64,000 nt of DNA from UBA1479 sp040221095 (GTDB lineage: Bacteria > Pseudomonadota > Alphaproteobacteria > Rhodospirillales > Casp-alpha2), in assembly GCA_040221095.1 (NCBI GenBank), contig JAVJVP010000003.1, forward strand, positions 434,001 through 498,000. The letters run 5' to 3'. A program made the translations under genes and the position numbers. The notes beneath the pieces were generated by a model. That model ran no database searches, was not told the DNA's origin, and was given only the letters and a program-made list of their open reading frames with translations. Of the stretch, positions 52,291-60,189 are shown piece after piece (the stretch's first letter is position 1; the number at the start of each line of letters is the position of its first letter).

Positions 52291-53121
52291 TTATTCGCTG
52301 GGCTTCTGCGGGCCGACCAGCAGCGCCGGGTCCAGGGCGGTCTTGAACCAGCTGACCCCCCAATGCAGGTGCGGGCCGGTGACCCGGCCGGTCGCCCCCA
52401 CGGTGCCGATCTGCATGCCCTTGGTGACGAAATCGCCTTCCTTCACGGTGATCTTGTCCATGTGGATATAGACCGAGGTCAGGCCCAGGCCGTGGTCGAT
52501 CATCACCGTCTTGCCCGTGAAGAACATGTCCTGGTTGACCAGGGCGACCACGCCGTCGCCCATGGTCTTCACCGGCGTGCCCCGGGGGGCGGCGATGTCG
52601 ACGCCGTTGTGCGGGCTGCGCGGCTTGCCGTTGAGGATGCGCTGGCTGCCGTACACGCCGGAAATGCGGCCCTCGGCCGGCCATATGAAGCCGGTGTCGA
52701 AAAAGGTCTTCAGGGTCGTCCGCTTGCGCACCTCGGCGATCTGGGCCTGGTCGTTCTTGATCCGCTTCAGGTCTTCCGGTCTGGTCGGGCTGACCTTGCG
52801 TTCCGGCAGGCCGTCGATGCGCTGGATCTTGTATTTGCGCGGTTCGATGGTGAATTCCCGCGTCACCGGCAGGCCTTCCGGCGGCTCCGCCCGCAGCACG
52901 ATCTTGGTCTTGGCCTTGCGCCCGAAGCCGATGATGAAGCTGCCGTCCGGGGCCACGGCCACGGGCGCGCCGTCGAGCATCAGATTGGTGCCCGGCGCCA
53001 CCTTGCCGGTGACCAGGCCGCCCTGGACGAACTGGCCGGAAAGTTCCAGCGCGCGGGCCGGATGAACCCCCGCCGCGGCGAGGGCCGCCGCGGCCAGAAA
53101 AACACGAAGAAGGAATGTCAC
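52291..53121 (-). CDS. Secreted M23-type (LytM) peptidase
   Basis: A 276-residue protein with a signal peptide (V-F-L-A-A-A-A-L-A-A-A-G-V-H-P-A-R-A) and a C-terminal M23 domain. The zinc-site elements are visible: S-P-H-N-G-V-D-I-A-A-P (His and Asp) and G-P-H-L-H-W-G-V (HxH). It probably cuts peptidoglycan cross-bridges or controls amidases in the periplasm. The start overlaps the xseA stop by four bases (ATGA). Confidence 0.9.
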   Translation of the reverse strand: MTFLLRVFLAAAALAAAGVHPARALELSGQFVQGGLVTGKVAPGTNLMLDGAPVAVAPDGSFIIGFGRKAKTKIVLRAEPPEGLPVTREFTIEPRKYKIQRIDGLPERKVSPTRPEDLKRIKNDQAQIAEVRKRTTLKTFFDTGFIWPAEGRISGVYGSQRILNGKPRSPHNGVDIAAPRGTPVKTMGDGVVALVNQDMFFTGKTVMIDHGLGLTSVYIHMDKITVKEGDFVTKGMQIGTVGATGRVTGPHLHWGVSWFKTALDPALLVGPQKPSE

Positions 53122-54587
53122 AGGAGCCGCCCCTGCCGGTCATTGCCGGGCTTGTTGGTCTTGGGTTTGTCGGGATTGTCGGACGCCGCCCGGGCCGGGG
53201 CGCTGCCGCCGGTAACCGTCACCGGCCGCGTCCCGTCACGGAGCCGAAGGTCCAGGCGGTCGCCGGTTTTGAGCTTCACGGCCGAGGTCACGGGGGCCCC
53301 CGCCGGGTCGGTGACCAGGGCGAAACCGCGGTCGAGCACGCGTTGATAGGAATAGCTTTCGAGCAGGGCCGAGGCCTGGCCCAGGCGGCCCCGCGCCCGG
53401 TCCACGGCGGCCCGGCCGGCGGTCTTCAGGGCGCGCGCTTCCGACGCAAGGCGCCGGGCTTCCATCTCGATGATCTTGTCGGGGCGGGTCAGCCCGGCGG
53501 CGGCGCCGGTCAGGCGGGCGCGGCGGCGCTCCAGCCCGCTGCCCAGGGAATGGCCCAGGCGGTCGGCCCAATCGTCAAGCCGCTGCGCCTGTTCCTGCAA
53601 CCTGCGCGCCGGGTTGGGCAGGGCCCGGGCCGTGGCGTCGAGATGGCGGCGGTGATCGGCCAGCCGCCGGGACACGGCGCTGGCGATGCGCCGTCCGTCC
53701 TCCAGAACCTGGGCCAGCAGGTCGAGGCGCACGGGCACGGCCATTTCCGCGGCCGCCGTCGGCGTCGGCGCCCGCCGGTCGGCGGCGAAATCGGCCAGGG
53801 TGGTGTCGGTTTCATGACCGATTGCCGAAATCACCGGGATCGGGCAGTCGGCGATGGCGCGTACGACTTCTTCCTCGTTGAACGCCCAAAGGTCTTCCAG
53901 GCTGCCGCCGCCGCGGGCGACGATGACCACGTCCGGGCGCGGCACGGGGCCGCCGGGTTCTATCGCGCCGAACCCCTGGACCGCGGCGGCGACCTGGGCG
54001 GCGGCGTTCTCGCCCTGGACCAGCACGGGCCAGATCAGGACATGGACCGGGAAGCGGTCGGCCAGACGGTGCAGGATGTCGCGGATCACCGCCCCGGTGG
54101 GCGAGGTGACGACGCCGATCACGTCCGGCAGATAGGGGATGTCGCGCTTGCGCTCGGGCGCGAACAGGCCCTGGGATTCCAGCTTGCGGCGGCGGTCCTC
54201 CAGCAGTTTGAGCAGCGCCCCTTCGCCGGCCAGTTCCATATGGTCGACGACGACCTGGTACTTGGAGCGCCCGGGATAGGTGGTCAGCCGCCCGGTGGCG
54301 ACGATCTCCATGCCGTCCTCGGGCTTGATCGCCAGGCGCCCGGCGGTGCCGCGCCAGCACACGCCGTCAATCACCGCGTCTGCGTCCTTCAACGCGAAAT
54401 ACAGATGGCCCGAGGCGGCCCGCTTGAAGCCCGAGATTTCCCCCCGGATTCGCACCCATTGAAAGGTCTCCTCGACCGTGTGTTTCACGGCCTGGGAAAT
54501 CTCTGAAACGGTAAAGACCGGCAGGTTATGGCTGGTCTCGGTTTCGCCGGGTTGACTCTGCGCGGTGCCGCTGGAATTGTCGCTCAT
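53118..54587 (-). CDS. xseA: Exodeoxyribonuclease VII large subunit
   Basis: A 489-residue nuclease subunit. The N-terminal OB-fold (about 20-120) has V-S-E-I-S-Q-A-V-K and F-A-L-K-D-A-D-A; the catalytic domain has T-S-P-T-G-A-V-I-R-D-I, and R-G-G-G-S-L-E-D-L-W-A-F-N-E-E follows. The long helical C-terminal region binds the small subunit XseB, whose gene is not here. The ATG at 54587 begins the family-like part; earlier codons were rejected. Degrades single-stranded DNA in repair. Confidence 0.93.
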   Translation of the reverse strand: MSDNSSGTAQSQPGETETSHNLPVFTVSEISQAVKHTVEETFQWVRIRGEISGFKRAASGHLYFALKDADAVIDGVCWRGTAGRLAIKPEDGMEIVATGRLTTYPGRSKYQVVVDHMELAGEGALLKLLEDRRRKLESQGLFAPERKRDIPYLPDVIGVVTSPTGAVIRDILHRLADRFPVHVLIWPVLVQGENAAAQVAAAVQGFGAIEPGGPVPRPDVVIVARGGGSLEDLWAFNEEEVVRAIADCPIPVISAIGHETDTTLADFAADRRAPTPTAAAEMAVPVRLDLLAQVLEDGRRIASAVSRRLADHRRHLDATARALPNPARRLQEQAQRLDDWADRLGHSLGSGLERRRARLTGAAAGLTRPDKIIEMEARRLASEARALKTAGRAAVDRARGRLGQASALLESYSYQRVLDRGFALVTDPAGAPVTSAVKLKTGDRLDLRLRDGTRPVTVTGGSAPARAASDNPDKPKTNKPGNDRQGRLL

Positions 54588-54688
54588 GGGCGCAGTATGC
54601 AAGGCCCAGTGAACGGACACAATACGGCGGGCCATGGCCAAGGCCATCTGCCGAACGAACCGCCGGAACCGGGAGGGATTGGGACAGA

Positions 54689-55963
54689 ATGAAGGTGCTT
54701 GTGGTCGGCTCGGGCGGGCGGGAACATTCCCTTTGCTGGGCCATCGCCAAATCCCCCAAATGCAGCGAACTGTTCTGCGCCCCCGGCAATGCGGGCACGG
54801 CCGACCTTGCCAAGAACGTCGATATCGAGGCCGAGGACCTGGACGGCATCATCGGATTCGTCAAGGACAGCGCCATCGACTTCGTCGTGGTCGGGCCGGA
54901 AGGCCCCCTGGTGGCGGGTCTGGTCGATAAGCTGGACGCGCTGGGCGTCAAATCCTTCGGGCCGACGGCGGCGGGGGCGGAGCTTGAGGGCTCCAAGGCC
55001 TTCACCAAGGACCTGTGCGCGAAATACGGCATCCCGACGTCCGATTACGACCGCTTTGACGAACCGGACGCGGCCAAGGAATACATCCGCACCCATGGCG
55101 CACCCATCGTGGTCAAGGCCGACGGCCTGGCCGCCGGCAAGGGCGTCATCATCTGCCGCAACGTCAACGAGGCCTATGCGGCGGTCGACCAGATCATGAT
55201 CGAGGAAGCCTTCGGCCACGCCGGGGCGGAAATCGTCGTCGAGGAATTCCTCGAAGGCGAGGAAGCCAGCTTCTTCGCCCTGGTCGACGGCGAAACGGCG
55301 CTGCCCATGGTCGGCGCCCAGGATCACAAGCGTGCCCACGACGGCGACGAAGGCCCCAACACGGGCGGCATGGGGGCCTATTCGCCGGCCCCCATCGTCG
55401 ATCAGGCCATGATCGACCGGGTGATGGCGGAGATCATCGAGCCGACCATCCGTGGCATGGCGGCCGAGGGCCGGCCCTTCAAGGGCGTGCTTTACGCCGG
55501 GTTGATGATCAACGGCGAGGGGCCCAAGCTGATCGAATACAACACCCGGTTCGGCGACCCGGAATGCCAGGTCATGATGATGCGCCTGAAATCCGACGTG
55601 CTGGAGGTTCTCCTGGCCTGCGCCGAGGGGCGGCTGGCCAAGACCAGGCTGCAATGGCGGAACGATGTCGCCATGACCGTCGTCATGGCCGCCAAGGGCT
55701 ATCCCGGAAAGTATAAAAAAGGGACTGAAATCAAGGGCCTGGATGCCGCCGGCGCGGTCGATGGCGTGGTCGTGTTCCATGCCGGGACGGCGCCCGGCGC
55801 GGGGGGAGTTGTCACCGCCAACGGCGGGCGGGTGCTGGGCGTCACGGCGGTCGGCAAGGACGTCAAGGAAGCCCGGGCCCGGGCCTATGAGGCCGTCGAC
55901 CTGATCGACTGGCCCGAAGGCTTCTGCCGCCGCGACATCGGCTGGCGGGCGATCAAGCGATAG
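54689..55963 (+). CDS. purD: Phosphoribosylamine-glycine ligase (PurD)
   Basis: A 424-residue ATP-grasp enzyme of purine synthesis, joining glycine to phosphoribosylamine. M-K-V-L-V-V-G-S-G-G-R-E-H starts the N-domain; K-A-D-G-L-A-A-G-K-G-V is the ATP-grasp loop; P-N-T-G-G-M-G-A-Y-S-P and F-G-D-P-E-C-Q are the active-site motifs. It is divergent from xseA by about 100 bases. Confidence 0.95.
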   Translation: MKVLVVGSGGREHSLCWAIAKSPKCSELFCAPGNAGTADLAKNVDIEAEDLDGIIGFVKDSAIDFVVVGPEGPLVAGLVDKLDALGVKSFGPTAAGAELEGSKAFTKDLCAKYGIPTSDYDRFDEPDAAKEYIRTHGAPIVVKADGLAAGKGVIICRNVNEAYAAVDQIMIEEAFGHAGAEIVVEEFLEGEEASFFALVDGETALPMVGAQDHKRAHDGDEGPNTGGMGAYSPAPIVDQAMIDRVMAEIIEPTIRGMAAEGRPFKGVLYAGLMINGEGPKLIEYNTRFGDPECQVMMMRLKSDVLEVLLACAEGRLAKTRLQWRNDVAMTVVMAAKGYPGKYKKGTEIKGLDAAGAVDGVVVFHAGTAPGAGGVVTANGGRVLGVTAVGKDVKEARARAYEAVDLIDWPEGFCRRDIGWRAIKR

Positions 55964-56077
55964 TCCTGCCGCCGCCGGCCTTTTGCCGGTGGTCAGGGAC
56001 CCCTATATAGAGCCCAGAGATGAATATTCGCCGCGCCGCATTCTCCGCGCGCGGCGGCAGACGGAGGAAACGACGAC

Positions 56078-56395
56078 ATGGACGACAAGACCCGCACGGA
56101 AGTGGAAGCCGCCGCCTTTCGCGGCCTGATCAAGCACCTGCAGAAGCGCACGGACGTGCAGAACATCGACCTGATGAACCTGGCCGGGTTCTGCCGCAAC
56201 TGTCTGGCCAAATGGTACGCAGCCGAGGCCCAGGCCCATGGCGAGGACGTCGATTATGACGCCGCCCGCGACGTGATCTACGGCATGCCCTTCGGCGAGT
56301 GGAAGGACAAGTACCAGAAGCCCGCCGACGCGGCGCAGAAGAAGGCCTTCGAGGACACCAAGCCGCTGCACGCGGACATCAGCGGACATAATTAA
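56078..56395 (+). CDS. DUF1244 family small protein
   Basis: A 105-residue all-helical protein of the DUF1244 family (structure known from a Sinorhizobium member, function unknown). The signature L-M-N-L-A-G-F-C-R-N-C-L-A-K-W-Y with two Cys and the Y-G-M-P-F-G-E-W-K motif are seen. GGAGGAAACGACGAC precedes the ATG. A TATATAG element 70 bases upstream may be its -10. It is three bases from the next gene, so they share a transcript. Confidence 0.9.
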   Translation: MDDKTRTEVEAAAFRGLIKHLQKRTDVQNIDLMNLAGFCRNCLAKWYAAEAQAHGEDVDYDAARDVIYGMPFGEWKDKYQKPADAAQKKAFEDTKPLHADISGHN

Positions 56396-56398
56396 CCC

Positions 56399-57424
56399 AT
56401 GAATGGCCTGGCGCCCGACTTCTGGCCAAATTCCGGCTATCACCTGCTGACGCGGGACGGGGCCGGCCATCTGGCCGTGACGGACGCCTTCCTGCGGGCA
56501 TATCTGCAGCGCCCGGAAATCGCGCCGATCGAGGAATCCTGCGATGCCGAACGGGCACTGCACGGCGCCCTGATGGCCAACCCGCGTGAGGCCGTGGGCG
56601 ACAAGCGCATTGACGCCATGGCCGATGCGGATGCCCAGGACAATTACCGGGTGCTGCTCGCCTTCCGCGACCGCTTGGTGGCGGCAGGCACGGTCGAGGC
56701 CTGCTATCTGGAAATTTTCCGTACCACCGGCGTCACCATGCCGCCGCTGTTCATCGACCAGATGGCCCATGTCGTCACCCGCCGGGTGATCGACGGCACG
56801 GACGATCCGTTCCGCGTCCGCGCGGCGGAGCTCCTGTTCCGCGAACAGACGGTGACCCTGAAGGACGGCGCGATTCTGCTGGGCGATGCGGAAACGGTCG
56901 AGATGCTGGCGACCACGGCCGGCATGGGCAGCCTGGGCAAACTGGTGGTCGGCAGCGGCTCGCCCGCCCGCCAGGTCGATATGGACGTGCTGCAGACGGA
57001 CACGGCGGCCATCTACTGGGAGCGCAACGAACGCTACGACACGGTGCTCGACATTTCCTTCGCCCGGCCGGGGCTGGACGCGCTGTGCCGCGTGCTCGAA
57101 GCCTGGGTCCGCCATTTCCTGCAGGCCGAGGTCTCGATCCAGCCCGTGCAGGAAATCAACGACGAAAAATGGGTCTGGCACCTGGGCCTGGACGCCGAAG
57201 CCTCGACCCTTCTGAACGACCTTTACGAAGGCGAAGATGTGGACGACACGCGCATGGAACGGCTGCTGTCGCTGTTCCGCCTCGACTTCAAGGACCCCAA
57301 CCAGATGGCCGCCGACGTGCGGGGCAAGCCGATCTATCTGGCGCTATGCATGACTCCGGATCAGCGCGTGCGCCTGAAACCGCAGAACCTTCTGGTCAAC
57401 CTACCGCTCGCAGCCGAATCCTGA
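56399..57424 (+). CDS. DUF6352-like protein of unknown function
   Basis: A 341-residue soluble protein. It opens with P-D-F-W-x-x-S-G-Y-H-L-L and ends with a region rich in hydrophobic strands; family membership (DUF6352, alphaproteobacterial) is from memory of this opening. No catalytic motif is evident. The gene begins three bases after the DUF1244 stop, suggesting a shared role. It converges with tadA, with a two-hairpin repeat in the spacer. Confidence 0.78.
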   Translation: MNGLAPDFWPNSGYHLLTRDGAGHLAVTDAFLRAYLQRPEIAPIEESCDAERALHGALMANPREAVGDKRIDAMADADAQDNYRVLLAFRDRLVAAGTVEACYLEIFRTTGVTMPPLFIDQMAHVVTRRVIDGTDDPFRVRAAELLFREQTVTLKDGAILLGDAETVEMLATTAGMGSLGKLVVGSGSPARQVDMDVLQTDTAAIYWERNERYDTVLDISFARPGLDALCRVLEAWVRHFLQAEVSIQPVQEINDEKWVWHLGLDAEASTLLNDLYEGEDVDDTRMERLLSLFRLDFKDPNQMAADVRGKPIYLALCMTPDQRVRLKPQNLLVNLPLAAES

Positions 57425-57437
57425 TCTTATTCTCATG

Positions 57438-57497
57438 GTCACCCCCGCGAAGGCGGGGGTCCAGTTCTCCTGGATTCCCGCCTGCGCGGGAATGACG
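57438..57497. repeat. Two-hairpin dispersed repeat, copy 2 (between convergent genes)
   Basis: GTCACCCCCGCGAAGGCGGGGG forms hairpin one, and ATTCCCGCCTGCGCGGGAAT forms hairpin two, followed by GACG. It matches copy 1 at 35513-35579 except for a shorter middle. Again it lies between two gene 3' ends. Confidence 0.75.
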
Positions 57498-57523
57498 TCA
57501 AGGAAGGCTGGATTGTTGGCCAC

Positions 57524-57985
57524 CTAACGTCTGTCCTGAAAAAACGCCTTCAAAAGCTCGGCGGCCGCCGTTTCGTTGATGCCGCCGACCACCTCGGGCG
57601 CGTGATGGCAGGTCGGCTGGGTGAAGAACCGGGGGCCGTGTTCGACCCCGCCGCCTTTCGGATCGTAGGCCCCGAAATAGAGCCTGCGGATGCGGGCATG
57701 GCTGATGGCGGCGGCGCACATGGCGCAGGGCTCCAGCGTCACGTAAAGATCGCAGTCCGGGAGGCGCGGCGCGCCCTGGGCCTGGGCGGCGCGGCGCAGC
57801 GCCAGGATTTCCGCATGGGCGGTGGGATCGCGGGTGGTCTCGGTCTCGTTGCCGGCGCGGGCCAGGATGCGGCCCGTCGCCGCTTCGACCACCACGGCGC
57901 CCACGGGCACCTCGCCCCGCGATGCTGCGGCGCGGGCTTCGTCCAAGGCCTGGGCCATGAAGTTGTCGGATGCCGGTTTGTCCAT
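57524..57985 (-). CDS. tadA: tRNA-specific adenosine deaminase (TadA)
   Basis: A 153-residue zinc deaminase that converts A34 to inosine in tRNA-Arg. The catalytic His57-Ala-Glu59 and P-C-A-M-C (Cys87, Cys90) are all present, with G-E-V-P-V-G-A-V-V and the G-G-G-V-E-H segment. Start is ATG 57985 (MDKPAS); an ATG four codons earlier is possible. Confidence 0.93.
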   Translation of the reverse strand: MDKPASDNFMAQALDEARAAASRGEVPVGAVVVEAATGRILARAGNETETTRDPTAHAEILALRRAAQAQGAPRLPDCDLYVTLEPCAMCAAAISHARIRRLYFGAYDPKGGGVEHGPRFFTQPTCHHAPEVVGGINETAAAELLKAFFQDRR

Positions 57986-58059
57986 GGCGCCAACCATACT
58001 CGCCGGTCTTCCGTCGTCAATGCTTGCCGCCGCCGCCCTCCGCCCCTAATGTCCCCGCC

Positions 58060-58839
58060 ATGGCCGAGAAACCCAAGACCGCGAAGTCCCCGGACGCCCC
58101 CGAACGCATCGCCAAGGTGATCGCCCGCGCGGGCCTGTGCTCGCGCCGCGAGGCCGAACGCTGGATCGAGGAAGGCCGCGTCATACTCGACGGCAAGAAG
58201 CTCATGACCCCCGCCCAAACGGTGACCGAGGCCAGCATCATCCTGGTCGACGGCAAGCCCCTGCCGGGCAAGGCGCCGCCCAAGCTGTGGCGCTATCACA
58301 AGCCGGTCGGCCTAGTCACCACCCACAAGGACCCGGAAGGCCGGCCGACCGTGTTCGACCGTCTGCCCCAGGACCTGCCCCGGGTGGTGTCCGTGGGCCG
58401 TCTCGACCTCAATTCCGAAGGCCTGTTGCTGCTGACCAACGACGGCGGCCTGGCACGTCGGCTGGAGTTGCCGTCCAACGGCTGGAACCGGCGCTACCGG
58501 GTGCGCGTGCACGGTGTGGTGAAACCTGAAGACCTGGCCAAGCTGGCCCGCGGCGTGACCGTGTCCGGCGTGCGCTACGGTGCGATCAAGGCCGAGATCG
58601 ATCAGACCGACCCCGGCGACAGGGTGCGCAAGGGCTTCGCCAACCACTGGCTGACCATCAGCCTGTCCGAAGGCAAGAACCGCGAGGTCCGCAAGGTGAT
58701 GGAACACTTGGGGCTTTCCGTGAACCGCCTGATCCGCACGGCCTACGGCCCGTTCCAATTGGGCAACCTGGCGCGCGGCGACGTGTACGAGATCAAGGGC
58801 AAGACCCTGAAGGAACAGTTGGGCAAGGTTCTGTCCTGA
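58060..58839 (+). CDS. rluB: RluB/RsuA-type pseudouridine synthase
   Basis: A 259-residue protein with an N-terminal S4 RNA-binding domain (about 14-65: I-A-R-A-G-L-C-S-R-R-E-A-E) and a pseudouridine synthase domain whose catalytic Asp is Asp116 (V-G-R-L-D-L-N-S-E-G-L-L). Similar to RluB, which modifies U2605 of 23S rRNA; RluE/F or RsuA cannot be fully excluded. The ATG at 58060 is the family start. Divergent from tadA, upstream of rsmD. Confidence 0.9.
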   Translation: MAEKPKTAKSPDAPERIAKVIARAGLCSRREAERWIEEGRVILDGKKLMTPAQTVTEASIILVDGKPLPGKAPPKLWRYHKPVGLVTTHKDPEGRPTVFDRLPQDLPRVVSVGRLDLNSEGLLLLTNDGGLARRLELPSNGWNRRYRVRVHGVVKPEDLAKLARGVTVSGVRYGAIKAEIDQTDPGDRVRKGFANHWLTISLSEGKNREVRKVMEHLGLSVNRLIRTAYGPFQLGNLARGDVYEIKGKTLKEQLGKVLS

Positions 58840-58855
58840 TGCGGGGTGCGGCGTG

Positions 58856-59422
58856 ATGCGCATCGTTGCGGGCAGATTTCGCGGCAAGAAGCTGGCCGCC
58901 CCCGAAGGCCGGGACCTGCGCCCGACCTCGGACCGGGCCCGGGAATCCGTGTTCAACATTCTCGCCCACGGCAAGGCGGCCATGGACCTGGACGGCATCA
59001 CCGTCGCCGACATGTTCTGCGGCACGGGGGCGCTGGGGCTCGAGGCCATGTCGCGGGGGGCGGCTTTCGGCATCTTCGCCGACCGCAATCCGGTGCACCT
59101 TAAGATCGCCAAGGACAACGCGGCGGCCATGGGGTTGTGGCGGGAATGCCTGATGCTGGGGCTCGACTGCACCCATCTGGCCGTGCCGCCGCGCGCCGCC
59201 AAGACGCCGGCCGCACTTGTGTTTCTCGACCCGCCCTACGGCCAGGGCCTGGCCGACCCGGCCCTGCGCGGGCTCCTGAACAAGAACTGGCTGACCCCCG
59301 ACGCCACCGTGGTGGTCGAGGTCGGGGCCGAGGAAAGCTTGGCCGGAACGCGCGGGTTCCAGGTGTTGGACGAGCGCGTCTACGGCGCCGCCAAGGTCTA
59401 TTTCTTGAAAAGATTGGAATAG
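58856..59422 (+). CDS. rsmD: 16S rRNA (guanine966-N2)-methyltransferase RsmD
   Basis: A 188-residue N2-guanine methyltransferase acting on 16S rRNA G966. R-I-V-A-G-x-F-R-G opens the protein, R-P-T-S-D-R-A-R-E and D-M-F-C-G-T-G-A-L-G-L-E form the SAM site, and L-D-P-P-Y (125-128) is the catalytic motif. The ATG at 58856 or the GTG just before it may be used. It follows rluB by 16 bases and overlaps the oppositely oriented next gene by 25 bases. Confidence 0.93.
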   Translation: MRIVAGRFRGKKLAAPEGRDLRPTSDRARESVFNILAHGKAAMDLDGITVADMFCGTGALGLEAMSRGAAFGIFADRNPVHLKIAKDNAAAMGLWRECLMLGLDCTHLAVPPRAAKTPAALVFLDPPYGQGLADPALRGLLNKNWLTPDATVVVEVGAEESLAGTRGFQVLDERVYGAAKVYFLKRLE

Positions 59423-60156
59423 CCGGCGACCCTGAGGCGCAGGTCGCGGCCCGGTTCGACCTCCGGCGCCGGCGCCAGGTTCCAGGTCCAGCGCTCATCC
59501 GGTTCCGGCAGCTTGATGTCGGCCAGCGCCGGTTCTGTCTCGTCCACCACGCCGTCCTCGACGAACTCCCGCACCGTTTCCGTGATCAGGCAGACCCGGC
59601 CGGGCAGCGCCTGCAGGGCGCGCAGATGCTGGCGCTGGATTTCCGTGGCGAAGGCCTTGGCCTGCTTCTCGGGCACGTGGCGGGCCGGGATCAGCGGCAG
59701 CTGGCTCAACAGGTTGAGGGACACGACCAGGTCCGCGTCGGCCTCGGGGAGGTCCGGCAGCGGCGGGTCTGACGGCATCCCGCCTTCAGCCAGATCATCG
59801 ACCAGGCCGGTCAGGTCGACCTCGTCCAGATAGACGTTGGGGTACTGCGCCGCCCAGGCCCGCACGGCAGGGGGATGGAAGATGTCGATCAGCACGACCT
59901 CGGCGAAGTCGTCGGCGAGATCGCCGAGCGGCACGTCGAGAAGCCCGCCCGAGCCCAGGATCGCCACCTTGTTCTGCACAGAGCAATTGGCGGCGGACCA
60001 CAGGACGAAGCGGCGCGAGCGTTCCAGGTGTTCCTTCCACGCGGGGAAAAGCCGCCGGTGGCGGGCGGCGATGGCGATCTGTTCCTTGAGATAGCCGAGC
60101 CGCTTCACCGGCTCCGGCGCCGGGGTCATCCGATGGGTTAGCCATTCACGCAGCAT
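59398..60156 (-). CDS. Putative methyltransferase-fold protein
   Basis: A 252-residue protein not assigned to a named family. The segment K-V-A-I-L-G-S-G-G-L-L-D-V-P followed by V-V-L-I-D-I-F-H-P is laid out like the nucleotide-binding start of a Rossmann methyltransferase, with L-V-V-S-L-N-L-L-S-Q-L-P at the usual motif IV site. No D/N-PPY. Function unknown; conserved-looking in style. It lies downstream of mutL on the same strand with a 33-base gap. Confidence 0.7.
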   Translation of the reverse strand: MLREWLTHRMTPAPEPVKRLGYLKEQIAIAARHRRLFPAWKEHLERSRRFVLWSAANCSVQNKVAILGSGGLLDVPLGDLADDFAEVVLIDIFHPPAVRAWAAQYPNVYLDEVDLTGLVDDLAEGGMPSDPPLPDLPEADADLVVSLNLLSQLPLIPARHVPEKQAKAFATEIQRQHLRALQALPGRVCLITETVREFVEDGVVDETEPALADIKLPEPDERWTWNLAPAPEVEPGRDLRLRVAGYSNLFKK

Positions 60157-60189
60157 GGGCCTGATCGTGCGGTTGCGGGGGCGGCGATC

